Source: Oscillospiraceae bacterium (GTDB lineage: Bacteria; Bacillota; Clostridia; Oscillospirales; Oscillospiraceae). From it: a DNA stretch of 64,000 nucleotides. Position 1 is the first letter of the stretch. Each line of letters begins with the position of its first letter. Below are positions 29,679 to 39,194 of this stretch, one piece after another. The stretch lies in the NCBI GenBank assembly GCA_009784725.1, contig WQXS01000006.1:1-64000 (forward strand), in the 5' to 3' direction. A model generated the notes under the pieces. It saw only the letters and a list, made by a program, of their open reading frames with translations. It searched no databases and was not told the DNA's origin. A program made the position numbers and the translations under genes.

Positions 29679-29800
29679 GTGCGGGATGGAGGTATTAGTT
29701 TTATTTATTCTTCACTCGGAGAAACGTCCTGTTTATACTCGTGCGCTCCCCGTCCATGGGTCCGCTTGTCATAAATAAAAATAATACCTCCATCCCGCAC
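29679..29800. repeat. family A palindromic element, copy 4 (divergent arms)
   Basis: GTGCGGGATGGAGGTATTAGTTTTATTTA ... TAAATAAAAATAATACCTCCATCCCGCAC arms around the core GAGAAACGTCCTGTTTATACTCGTGCGCTCCCCGTCCATG shared with copies 1-3. Confidence 0.85.
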
Positions 29801-29809
29801 TTAAATCAT

Positions 29810-31327
29810 CTATACCTCAAATTCCAGTAAATCTCTTATTTGAGTTTTTTCGTCTATGCCCGGGAAGACTTCCTTCAGTTTCAGGCCTGATGCGGTTAGT
29901 TCGAAGACGCAGCGTTCTGTGATGTAGAGGACTCTTTGGCCTCTTTTGATTGCGTGTTTGCCGGAGAAGCTTATTGCGGTGATTTCGTTTTTGAATTTTT
30001 TGATTGCGCCTTCGTTTTCGATTATGACGTTTTCGTTATCTTTTATAACTTTTAGGCCTTTTGTGGAGAAGCTCAGGCAAAAGACGATATTTTTTGTGGC
30101 ATAGGTAATGTTGGCAAAGCCGCCGATTCCGGCAAAGTAGCCGTCCATTCTGTGGGCGTTGACGTTGCCGTGTTTGTCGACTTCAAGGCCGCCGAGGAAG
30201 CAGATATCAAGCCCGCCGCCGTCGTAGAAGTCAAACTGGGTTGCCATTTCGCAAATCATATCTGCGCCGATTGTTGCGCCGAACGCAAGGCCGGGAGCGG
30301 GCAGGCCGCCGATTCCGCCGGCTTCGACGGTTATGTATATGTCTTTTAGAATGCCAAGGTTTGAAGCATGCTTTCCGACTGTTTCGGGTATGCCTATACC
30401 GATGTTTACAATCTGCTCCGGCTTTAACTCTCTTGCTGCACGTTCACCGATTATATCGGCTGCCATGTCTCTGTATTTTCCGTCGGAGCCTGTTTTCCTT
30501 GTTTTTTCCGAGATTTTATTGATGTAATAATCCATATGCGTTGTCGGTACATGGACATCTCCCGAGAGTGCCGGGTTATACTCCCCTGCTTCTGCGGCTT
30601 CTTCACAGACTACTACAGCATCGACCAATAACCCGGGGATAATAACATTTCTGGGGCGTGAAAACTGATGACTCACCCGCTCGACTTCAACGATTACTTT
30701 CCCGCCGTTGCGTTTTGTAGCCTGAGCGGTAGCAAGTGCATCAACCATAAGATATTCTTTTTCAAACGAAATATTCCCGTTCGGGTCAACGGTTGTCCCT
30801 TTGATAAATGCAATATCTATACTCGGTGTGTCATATAACAGAAATTCTTTTCCGTTAATTTCGTGAAGCCTGACAAGTTCTTTTTGCGATTTGTCATTAA
30901 GTGCGTATTTATCGACTCTCGGGTCGCAGTAGATTCCGACTCCGACCTCGCTTAAATGCCACTCACGCCCTGCGGCAGCAGCCCGTATTGTATGCGACAA
31001 TACGCCAAGCGGCAGACAGTATGCTTCGATTTCACCCGCAAGTGCCATCTTTGTCGCAACCGGCATACTTCCGAAATGACCTGCGACAACTTCTCTGACC
31101 GCTCCGAGCTTTATGTAACGGTCGGCAAGACGGTTTTCATCCCAAATCCCAAATCCTGCAGCACAAAACAACCGTAAGTTATTCGGCGAACCTGTTTCAA
31201 GAAAACGTTCATATACAGCATTATGCAAGGCCTCGGGATTCGACCATGCCAAAAAGGAATTTATCGCAATACAATCCCCGTCCTTGATAAGCTCAACCGC
31301 ATCACGTGCCGAAATAATCCTAAACAC
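29810..31327 (-). CDS. acyl-CoA:acetate/3-ketoacid CoA transferase (propionate CoA-transferase-like)
   Basis: 505 aa fused alpha/beta; 'EAGGIGGLPAPG' catalytic Glu region; 'VNIGIGIPETV'. Confidence 0.9.
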   Translation of the reverse strand: MFRIISARDAVELIKDGDCIAINSFLAWSNPEALHNAVYERFLETGSPNNLRLFCAAGFGIWDENRLADRYIKLGAVREVVAGHFGSMPVATKMALAGEIEAYCLPLGVLSHTIRAAAAGREWHLSEVGVGIYCDPRVDKYALNDKSQKELVRLHEINGKEFLLYDTPSIDIAFIKGTTVDPNGNISFEKEYLMVDALATAQATKRNGGKVIVEVERVSHQFSRPRNVIIPGLLVDAVVVCEEAAEAGEYNPALSGDVHVPTTHMDYYINKISEKTRKTGSDGKYRDMAADIIGERAARELKPEQIVNIGIGIPETVGKHASNLGILKDIYITVEAGGIGGLPAPGLAFGATIGADMICEMATQFDFYDGGGLDICFLGGLEVDKHGNVNAHRMDGYFAGIGGFANITYATKNIVFCLSFSTKGLKVIKDNENVIIENEGAIKKFKNEITAISFSGKHAIKRGQRVLYITERCVFELTASGLKLKEVFPGIDEKTQIRDLLEFEV

Positions 31328-31445
31328 TTAATCAACTCCTTATAAACAGCGGAATTTCTCACTCTCGCCATTCTATCATATAATATTGTAACTTGTATAT
31401 AAATATAGTATACTTACGTGAAGTTTACACTTAAGGGGAAAGATA

Positions 31446-33173
31446 ATGCACAGAACGCATCTTGCTGCACAGCCGACAGGAGATAATATCGGACAGGAGC
31501 TGACACTCTGCGGGTGGGTCGAATCCATTCGTGACCACGGTGGTGTCAAGTTTATTGATTTACGGGATTTCAGCGGAAAAATGCAAATAGTTTTGCATGA
31601 TGATTCATTGCTTGACGGTGTTAACCGTGAGGCAGTTATAGCTGTCACAGGCAAACTGCGTGAGCGCAGCAAAGAAACAATTAACCCAAAGCACTCTACG
31701 GGATATATTGAAGTTTTCGCCGATAAGCTTGAAATACTCGGAACATGCAAAAATATGCTGCCGTTTGAAATAGATGAATCCAAAACAATCCGTGAGGATT
31801 TACGCATGATGTTCCGTTATCTTGACCTGCGCAATCCTCTGATGCGCGATAATATTGTTCTGCGTTCAAATATAATCAGTTTTATACGTGAGAAAATGAC
31901 AGAGCTTGGGTTTCTTGAAATTCAAACACCTATTCTTACAGCTTCATCACCCGAAGGGGCTCGCGATTATCTTGTTCCGAGCCGTAAGCACAAGGGTAAA
32001 TTTTATGCACTTCCGCAGGCACCGCAGATGTTTAAGCAGCTTTTGATGGTATCGGGCTTTGACAAGTATTTCCAAATTGCTCCGTGCTTCCGTGATGAGG
32101 ATGCCCGTGTCGACCGCACTCCCGGCGAGTTTTACCAGCTTGACTTTGAAATGGCATTTGCCGAGCAGGAGGATGTTTTTGCCATCGGCGAAAAGGTAAT
32201 GTATGAAACCTTTACAAAATTTTCCGATAAAAAAGTATCACCTACACCGTTTAGAAGAATGACCTACGATGAATGTATGCTTAAATACGGCACCGATAAA
32301 CCCGACCTGCGAAACCCGCTGATTATCCATGATTTGACAGATTTCTTTAAAAATGTGGAGTTTGCTTTGTTTAAAGGCAAACCCGTAAGAGGAATAGTCG
32401 CCGGTTGTTCTGACAAACCCCGCAGCTTTTTTGACAATTCCTTAAAATATGCTGTGAGCATCGGTATGAAAGGCCTTGGTTACCTGACTCTTGCAGGTGA
32501 TGATTTCAAAGGGCCGATTGAAAAATTCTTAAGCCCCGAACAGAAAAAGGGGCTTATTAGCTCACTTGCGATGAAAGACGGCGACACCTTGTTTTTTATC
32601 TGCGATGCAGCGGCAGCTGTTAACGGTTTTGCAGGTGATATAAGAACCTGGCTCGGCACAAACCTTGATATTACGGATAAGGATTCCTTTGAATTTTGCT
32701 ATATAACCGATTATCCGATGTATGAATTTAATCCCGAAACAAAAAAAATCGACTTTACTCACAACCCGTTTTCAATGCCGATTGGCGGTCTCGAAGCACT
32801 CGAAACAAAAGACCCGCTCGATATATATGCATATCAGTATGATATTGTCTGCAACGGTATTGAACTCTCCTCGGGAGCAGTACGCAACCACTCCCCCGAG
32901 ATAATGAAAAAAGCCTTTGAAATTGCAGGCTATACCGAAAAAGAACTCGAAAAACGCTTCGGCGCATTATACACCGCATTCCAATACGGAGCACCTCCCC
33001 ACGCAGGAATGGCCCCCGGCATCGACAGAATAATCATGCTTATTGCCGAAGAGGAAACACTGAGAGAGGTAATCGCCTTCCCCCTGAACAGCAACGCCCA
33101 GGACTACCTCCTCGGCGCCCCGAGCGAAGTCTCAGAAATGCAGCTCAGAGAAGCACATATTAAGATAAGATAA
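31446..33173 (+). CDS. aspS: aspartyl-tRNA synthetase
   Basis: 'MHRTHLAAQPTGDNIGQELTLCGWVESIRDHGGVKFIDLRD' N-terminus; class II motifs incl. 'GMAPGIDRIIMLI'. Confidence 0.97.
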   Translation: MHRTHLAAQPTGDNIGQELTLCGWVESIRDHGGVKFIDLRDFSGKMQIVLHDDSLLDGVNREAVIAVTGKLRERSKETINPKHSTGYIEVFADKLEILGTCKNMLPFEIDESKTIREDLRMMFRYLDLRNPLMRDNIVLRSNIISFIREKMTELGFLEIQTPILTASSPEGARDYLVPSRKHKGKFYALPQAPQMFKQLLMVSGFDKYFQIAPCFRDEDARVDRTPGEFYQLDFEMAFAEQEDVFAIGEKVMYETFTKFSDKKVSPTPFRRMTYDECMLKYGTDKPDLRNPLIIHDLTDFFKNVEFALFKGKPVRGIVAGCSDKPRSFFDNSLKYAVSIGMKGLGYLTLAGDDFKGPIEKFLSPEQKKGLISSLAMKDGDTLFFICDAAAAVNGFAGDIRTWLGTNLDITDKDSFEFCYITDYPMYEFNPETKKIDFTHNPFSMPIGGLEALETKDPLDIYAYQYDIVCNGIELSSGAVRNHSPEIMKKAFEIAGYTEKELEKRFGALYTAFQYGAPPHAGMAPGIDRIIMLIAEEETLREVIAFPLNSNAQDYLLGAPSEVSEMQLREAHIKIR

Positions 33174-33176
33174 AAT

Positions 33177-33339
33177 GGTGTTGTGATTTGTTCAGGGTGG
33201 CTTAGGGTTAATTAAATTAATTTCCTTTCGCTCAGATGAAACGTCCTATTTCAACAGAGCGCCCCTCAGCGTCCATGCTTCGGTGTGCGAAAACTAATTT
33301 AACTAACCCTAAACCACCCTCAAAACAAATCACAACACC
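33177..33339. repeat. family A palindromic element, copy 1
   Basis: GGTGTTGTGATTTGTTCAGGGTGGCTTAGGGTTAATTAAATTAATTTCC pairs with the right arm ..AACTAATTTAACTAACCCTAAACCACCCTCAAAACAAATCACAACACC; core CTTTCGCTCAGATGAAACGTCC..GAGCGCCCCTCAGCGTCCATGCTTCGGTGTGCG. Confidence 0.9.
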
Positions 33340-33354
33340 GCTCCAAAAAAATGT

Positions 33355-33377
33355 CCCGCCCTCAATGTGAGGGCGGG
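33355..33377. terminator. bidirectional Rho-independent terminator between aspS and the convergent gene
   Basis: AAAAAAATGT-CCCGCCCTC-AATGT-GAGGGCGGG-AGTTTTT. Confidence 0.8.
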
Positions 33378-33391
33378 AGTTTTTAATCCTG

Positions 33392-35245
33392 TTATTGTGT
33401 TAGTCTCTCTGCTTTTTCTTCGACGTCTTGAAGGAGTTCGGGGAGAGTGCCGAGTGAGGAGATGATGTTTTCGGAGTTTGTTGTTATTTCGCTTGCCTGC
33501 TCCATTATTTTGCTCTTTACATCTGCGAGGGTTTCGATGAGCGGCTCCATGTTTTCGTTGTTGCTCAGTGATTCAGTTGCGGCATTTGTGCTTTGCTCAC
33601 TGAGTTGTTTGATTCTTTGGGCGACAACAGCAAAGCCTTTACCGTGCTGACCTGCGCGTGCGGCTTCTGTTGATGCGTTGATTGCAAGCAGGTTTGTCTG
33701 TCTTGAAACATTGATAACACTCTCGCCTGTCATTGCGTATTTTCTCATCAAAGTTTGGAGCTCCGGAACGATTTCGCTGAGTTCATCTGCAGCGGTAACA
33801 AGAGCTTCAACCTCATCGTGAATTTCATTAACGGTTTTGATTGTTTCTTCGGTTTTCTCGCCTGCTTCACCGAGGGCTTCAATCATTGTCCGGATTGCAT
33901 CACGAAGTTCCACGGAGCGTTGTTCGGTTTCCTGATTCATCTTCTCGATTGAATCGCTTTTTTCCTGCATGACGCTGCGGTGGTAATCAGAGCAGTTATC
34001 GGCAATATTGATATCCTTTGCAATTGCTCTTGCCATTTTTTCGCATGTCGGGAATCCGCAGCCGCGGCAATCCAGATGACGTGATTTTTCAGTAGTCTTA
34101 AGAAGATCGCCGTATGCTTTTTCAAGCTGGGCTTTTGAAACGGTTTTGCGGTTTATCGGTTTTGCAGTATATCTGCGGATATAATCATCGAGATTCAGAT
34201 CCTTGTCGAATTTTGCGAAATTCGGGCCGGGAGGAAGCTTTTTCCTCGATTTATTTTTCATTGTGTCGTTGACAACCTTGTACATTGCTTCGCTTATTTC
34301 ATACTCGTCATGCTCGGTACGGATAGCACCTGTTCCTGCGTTACAACCTCTTGCACAGTTGAGAACGTCAACAATAAAGGGAAGATTGTTCTTTTTCGCC
34401 AGGTATTCTTCGAGGAAATGACTTGTGTGCGGCTGACCTTCAACCTGGAATATCCATTTGCCCTGGACATACTGCTCAATATTTACGCGAAGACCGCCGG
34501 GTGATGAATAAATCGAACCAAGCCCGTGAGCTTCATTATCATACATTGCTTCATTGCTTCCGCGCCAGCTCGTTTTGTTCTCATCAAGATATTCAACAAG
34601 CCTTTTGTATGTAACATTATAACCGACAATTGAACCGCCGCCGCAATTGGGATCACTGAATTCGTCAAATTTGGCAATACAGGGTGACAAAAAGCAGTAC
34701 GGTCCCTGAAGATGTTTAACATTCTTCATGTATATTGCCGTACACATTGCGGGACTATGAATCGGTGATAGGCGTGAAAGTAAGCCGGGAACATATTTTT
34801 CAATATAGTTTACGATTGCCGGACAGGGTTGAGTAACAACACCTTCTACAGGGTTTTTTGTCAGGAAACGCAGATGCGCCCATGTACAAATATCGGCTCC
34901 GTATGATGTGTCATATATTGCGTTTGCGCCAAGTGATTTCAGGTATCCGAGTAATCTCGGCCATTCGGGAACATTACTGCGAAGTGCGGGGGCAACGAGA
35001 ATGGGAATTTTTCTGCCGGACCTTAAATCCGATAAAAAACGCTCTGTATCATCGAAGAAATACCTGGCATTATGTGTACAGCTGCGTATACATTCACCGC
35101 AGCAGATACATTTATCCGGGTCTACCTCCAGAATGTTTATACCGCCTTTATTAACGGCTACGTTGGCTTCATCGCACGGGCACTTGGATATACATTGGTT
35201 ACATCCTACACAGTTTTCATTTGTAAAAATTTTACTTGTTGCCAT
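33392..35245 (-). CDS. [FeFe]-hydrogenase-like iron-sulfur protein fused to a methyl-accepting chemotaxis signalling domain
   Basis: N-terminal 2x4Fe-4S (CVGCNQCISKCPC, CICCGECIRSC); hydrogenase large-subunit-like domain (TQPCPAI, FLSPCIAKFDEF, VLNCARGCNAGTG); CRGCGFPTCEKMA cluster; C-terminal 'NLLAINASTEAARAGQHGKGFAVVA' MCP hairpin; no TM segment seen. Confidence 0.88.
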   Translation of the reverse strand: MATSKIFTNENCVGCNQCISKCPCDEANVAVNKGGINILEVDPDKCICCGECIRSCTHNARYFFDDTERFLSDLRSGRKIPILVAPALRSNVPEWPRLLGYLKSLGANAIYDTSYGADICTWAHLRFLTKNPVEGVVTQPCPAIVNYIEKYVPGLLSRLSPIHSPAMCTAIYMKNVKHLQGPYCFLSPCIAKFDEFSDPNCGGGSIVGYNVTYKRLVEYLDENKTSWRGSNEAMYDNEAHGLGSIYSSPGGLRVNIEQYVQGKWIFQVEGQPHTSHFLEEYLAKKNNLPFIVDVLNCARGCNAGTGAIRTEHDEYEISEAMYKVVNDTMKNKSRKKLPPGPNFAKFDKDLNLDDYIRRYTAKPINRKTVSKAQLEKAYGDLLKTTEKSRHLDCRGCGFPTCEKMARAIAKDINIADNCSDYHRSVMQEKSDSIEKMNQETEQRSVELRDAIRTMIEALGEAGEKTEETIKTVNEIHDEVEALVTAADELSEIVPELQTLMRKYAMTGESVINVSRQTNLLAINASTEAARAGQHGKGFAVVAQRIKQLSEQSTNAATESLSNNENMEPLIETLADVKSKIMEQASEITTNSENIISSLGTLPELLQDVEEKAERLTQ

Positions 35246-35461
35246 TCGCTTTCAACCCCTTCTCTGATTTGAGAATATTCATCCCCTAATATTATTAACG
35301 GTATTATTTTACGGATATTTCGTATCCGTGATGTTAGCACATTTTCAGTACACTTGCAAGTATATTTCATAAAAAGTATCATTAATAGTGCAAGATGTTG
35401 CATTTATTGTGTGAAATGCAAAAGAGCGAACCTGTACGATCCGCCCGCCTGCTATGTTGTA

Positions 35462-35719
35462 TTAATCTGTTACATAAGGAAGTAATGCAATTTGACGTGC
35501 ACGTTTGATTGCAATCATTAAGCGTCTTTGATGCTTCGCACAGACTCCGGTTGTTCTGCGCGGAAGGATTTTACTGCGTTCGGATATGCATTTACGCAGT
35601 CTTGCTACGTCTTTATAATCGATATCCTGTACTTTATCTACGCAAAACTGGCATACTTTCTTTTTGCGTTTATGACCGTGAGGTCTTGAATCTCTGTCTC
35701 TATCTCTATCATGTGACAA
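35462..35719 (-). CDS. rpsR: 30S ribosomal protein S18
   Basis: '[63 protein letters not shown]'. Confidence 0.97.
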   Translation of the reverse strand: MSHDRDRDRDSRPHGHKRKKKVCQFCVDKVQDIDYKDVARLRKCISERSKILPRRTTGVCAKHQRRLMIAIKRARQIALLPYVTD

Positions 35720-35760
35720 TGTTTACTCATTCCTTTCAATATTGTTTGCTCACAAACTTC

Positions 35761-36213
35761 CTAGAACGGCAAGTCGCCGTCATCCATATCAAGCTCGGCG
35801 AAGTCGGAGCTTTCAACCGGAGCCATATAACCTGCTCCGAAATCTTCTTTAGGGTCTGCCGGGCCTACGGAGGAATCCCTGCTTTTTTTGCTCTCCGTAA
35901 AGTAAACATGGTCGGCTATGACTTCGGCTTTTTTACGTTTGTTATTATCCTTATCGGTCCAGTCACTTATTTGCAAGCGTCCCGAAACCGCTGCCATTTG
36001 CCCTTTTGTAAAGTATCTTGCTACAAAATCTGCTGTTCCCCGCCATGCAACGACATCAATAAAATCCGTTTGCCTTTCTCCGCCGTCCTTTGAAGCATAA
36101 CCTCTGTCAACAGCAAGTGAAAACGATGTAACGGGTACTCCGGATTGTGTTTCGCGGCGTTCGGGGTCACGTGTGAGCCTTCCCATGATTACTATGTGAT
36201 TCATTTTGTTCAT
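35761..36213 (-). CDS. ssb: single-stranded DNA-binding protein
   Basis: 'NHIVIMGRLTRDPERRETQSGVPVTSFSLAVDRGY', acidic C-terminus DMDDGDLPF; start chosen near 36213 rather than 36228. Confidence 0.96.
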   Translation of the reverse strand: MNKMNHIVIMGRLTRDPERRETQSGVPVTSFSLAVDRGYASKDGGERQTDFIDVVAWRGTADFVARYFTKGQMAAVSGRLQISDWTDKDNNKRKKAEVIADHVYFTESKKSRDSSVGPADPKEDFGAGYMAPVESSDFAELDMDDGDLPF

Positions 36214-36267
36214 TCCTTTCGTCAGCAATGATTTTATTATTCTTGTAAAGGAATGGACTTTTTTCCT

Positions 36268-36564
36268 TTACTCTTCTATTACGGTTATAAGAGAACGCAT
36301 GATACCGTCTGTAATTTTAAGAACCCGGTCAAGCTCTGCCGGAAAATCCGGTGCCGATGAAAACTTGATAAGTACATAGTATCCGTCGGGTTTGTCATTT
36401 ATCAGATATGCGAGTCTCTTTTTCCCGATTTCATCAAGTTCGTTGACCGTTCCGTTAGCTTCGATGAGAGATTTAAACTTCTCTACCGTTGCTGCGACCT
36501 GTTCCTCGCCGATGTCCAAATCTATAATATACATCAGCTCATAATTTGCGGTAATTTTTGCCAT
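36268..36564 (-). CDS. rpsF: 30S ribosomal protein S6
   Basis: 'NYELMYIIDLDIGEEQVAATVEKFKSLIEANGTVNELDEIGKKRLAYLIN'; first gene of the rpsF-ssb-rpsR operon. Confidence 0.96.
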   Translation of the reverse strand: MAKITANYELMYIIDLDIGEEQVAATVEKFKSLIEANGTVNELDEIGKKRLAYLINDKPDGYYVLIKFSSAPDFPAELDRVLKITDGIMRSLITVIEE

Positions 36565-36843
36565 GCCGTTTCCACCTCCTTCTGGTCATTTCTCCGGTAG
36601 TCCCGGAGAGATTTTGGCCCCCTGTCCTGCAAGGAGCAAGGATTAGCTTCCGTTTCGGAAGTTTTGCATCTTTGTGATGCGAAGTTAATTATACATGTAT
36701 AGCAGGCTTTGTCAACAAAAATAATCCGGTGAAAGAAGCTCACCGGATGTATTAATTGTAACAAAAATGTAGAAATATAACGTATAAATTTGAAATTTTC
36801 TCAATTTGTATATCAAAACAGGTAAATCAATGATGAATATTAT

Positions 36844-37296
36844 TTAGAACAATACCGGTGCAAACTGGATAATAAAGAAGATAAATGCAATTAATGTTAT
36901 TCCGCTGATAATGAAAATAGAGATTTTGTAATTTTTATATTTCGGTTTGATATACATGATATTCAAAGTGGACGAAATCATGCATAGGCCCAATGAAATA
37001 AGCTGCAGCACATAAGCTGTATAAACAAGCGGGTAGTTCCACGTTGCCCTTATAACGGACTCGGCACCGAAATGCACATTAAAAAACGTCGTTATGAACC
37101 GCATTTCCCTTTCGGGAGCCGCCATTTCCAAAACCACCCATACGGCAGCCATAACACAAAAAGCGATAAGGCACATTACCGATGCCGTGATGCTTTTCCA
37201 GTCCTTTTTCTTTCTTTCCCGCTCTCTTTTTTCCTCTTCATCTCTTTTATTGAGAAGCTCGGTTATTTTATCATAATCCAACTCGTCAAAATCCAT
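36844..37296 (-). CDS. hypothetical membrane protein
   Basis: 150 aa with charged N-terminus and four predicted TM stretches. Confidence 0.65.
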   Translation of the reverse strand: MDFDELDYDKITELLNKRDEEEKRERERKKKDWKSITASVMCLIAFCVMAAVWVVLEMAAPEREMRFITTFFNVHFGAESVIRATWNYPLVYTAYVLQLISLGLCMISSTLNIMYIKPKYKNYKISIFIISGITLIAFIFFIIQFAPVLF

Positions 37297-37300
37297 AATG

Positions 37301-38047
37301 TCACACCTGCCTTTTATTTAGGATTTCTTCAACCATTTTTAGCTGCTCTTGTGTGTTTACCCCGATAATATCATCACCGAGATTACGTTTTACTATCCCG
37401 GTTTTTTCACCGTCTGCACGCATCAGCCCCGGCACGTCCGTAATATAGTATTCACCCTGTGAGTTGTCGTTTTTGAGTTTTCCGAGTGTTTCAAGCAGTT
37501 TTGGTGTGTTAAATACATAAACTCCCGTATTTAGCTCTGTTATCTTTAGCTGCTCCGGTGTACAGTCTTTTTCTTCGACAACTTCAAGAAATCTGTTATC
37601 CGCATCCCGTACAATTCTGCCGAATGACATCGGTAAATCGGATTCGCCCGTTAAAATCGTACAATCGTTTTTTTCCTCGAAATGAGTCTGCAGCAGCTCC
37701 TTGTATACCTCGCTTTTTATTGCGGGCATATCACCGTAGCATATAAGCACTGCTCCCGTAAACCCGGTAAGATTTTCTTTTGCAGATGCAACCGCATGAC
37801 CTGTTCCAAGCTGCTCGGCTTGTACGGCATACGGGTACTCGCTGAAATAACCGGTCACGCTTTCTTTTTTATATCCGACTACAAGGATGATATCATTTTT
37901 ATCAATAAACGAAAGTGCACCGAGAACGTGCCACAGAAGCGGTTTTCCGCATGCTTCTCTCATAACCTTTGGTGCGTCTGTCTCATCACTGTGCAGTCTT
38001 GTCCCTTTTCCTGCCGCAAGGACAACAGCCTTTACCCGCTCTGTCAT
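37301..38047 (-). CDS. GlmU N-terminal-like sugar nucleotidyltransferase (no acyltransferase domain)
   Basis: 'VVLAAGKGTRLHSDETDAPKVMREACGKPLLWHVL', 'QLGTGHAV', 'ICYGDMPAI'; ends at 248 aa without hexapeptide repeats. Confidence 0.88.
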   Translation of the reverse strand: MTERVKAVVLAAGKGTRLHSDETDAPKVMREACGKPLLWHVLGALSFIDKNDIILVVGYKKESVTGYFSEYPYAVQAEQLGTGHAVASAKENLTGFTGAVLICYGDMPAIKSEVYKELLQTHFEEKNDCTILTGESDLPMSFGRIVRDADNRFLEVVEEKDCTPEQLKITELNTGVYVFNTPKLLETLGKLKNDNSQGEYYITDVPGLMRADGEKTGIVKRNLGDDIIGVNTQEQLKMVEEILNKRQV

Positions 38048-38206
38048 ACTAATTCCTTTATACTTTCTTCAAATAATTCTTCTTGTATTGTACAACAGTT
38101 AGTGTATTATTGCAATATACGCATACAGTAATCGGCTGTTTACAAAAGAGTTGCAAAAAGCTGTATAAAAGCTACACAAAACTGCACATAAGGTGATGAC
38201 AAAGTA

Positions 38207-39055
38207 ATGAAGTTTAATAAATATAATGATGTTAATGAATTTCAAAATGACGTTCTCGATGTTTTGCTTAAAAATGAAGTTGAAAACAATCTTATTATAA
38301 GTCTTTTAACAGATTGCAGCAGAATTAACTGTGCAGACTGGTTTATGGCAACCGTAACAGGCAGCGGTGATGAAATGCTGCTTATTTCAATATGCACAAA
38401 ACCGTTTAACCTTCTTCTTTGCAAACCTATGGGAGAGCTCACCGACGGCTCTGTTGTGTTTTTTGCAGAAAAACTGAGGGAGCTGGATATCAAAATACCC
38501 GGGATTACATCAACCGGGGAGCTTGCGGGAGTTTTTGCACGGGTTTATTGCGGAGATAATCAAAAAAGCAAGCTTCATATGACAATGACGATAATGAAGC
38601 TTGAAAGGCTTTCCGAATATGAAAAGGCCCCGGGATTTTGCAGGGTTCTCAAAGAGGATGACCTGTCGTATACACCCGAGTGGGAAAGGGCTTTTTCAAT
38701 CGACTGCCGTATCCCCGTATTCCCTGTCTCAGAGTATGAAGAACGCATAAAAACAAGACTCGGCAGAAACATTCATTATATATGGGAAGATGGCTTGCCT
38801 GTCGCTCAGGCAGTCTGGGGACGTAATACACCAAACGCCGCAGCAATAAGTTGGGTCTATACACCACCCGAGCATCGAGGCAAGGGTTATGCAACATCGG
38901 TTGTAGCCGAGCTTTCCAAAGCAATCCTCGGCAGCGGGAAAAGCTTTTGCTGCCTTTATGCCGATGCGGCAAATCCCGTTTCACAGGGAGTCTATCGCAA
39001 GCTTGGTTACTTTGAGGTCTGCAGCGTCGATGAAATTAAGTTTGACATAATATAA
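38207..39055 (+). CDS. GNAT-family N-acetyltransferase
   Basis: C-terminal 'AAISWVYTPPEHRGKGYATSVVAELSKAIL..CCLYADAANPVSQGVYRKLGY'. Confidence 0.88.
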   Translation: MKFNKYNDVNEFQNDVLDVLLKNEVENNLIISLLTDCSRINCADWFMATVTGSGDEMLLISICTKPFNLLLCKPMGELTDGSVVFFAEKLRELDIKIPGITSTGELAGVFARVYCGDNQKSKLHMTMTIMKLERLSEYEKAPGFCRVLKEDDLSYTPEWERAFSIDCRIPVFPVSEYEERIKTRLGRNIHYIWEDGLPVAQAVWGRNTPNAAAISWVYTPPEHRGKGYATSVVAELSKAILGSGKSFCCLYADAANPVSQGVYRKLGYFEVCSVDEIKFDII

Positions 39056-39194
39056 GCAATGACATAGAATGCACATGGATAATTATTAATAAACTATGAA
39101 TAATTATCAAAGTAAACACAGAATCGGGTTTTACATTGAACGGGCTTTTAACGCTGAAGGGACTGAACTGTAATAGATAATTCAAATACATTAA

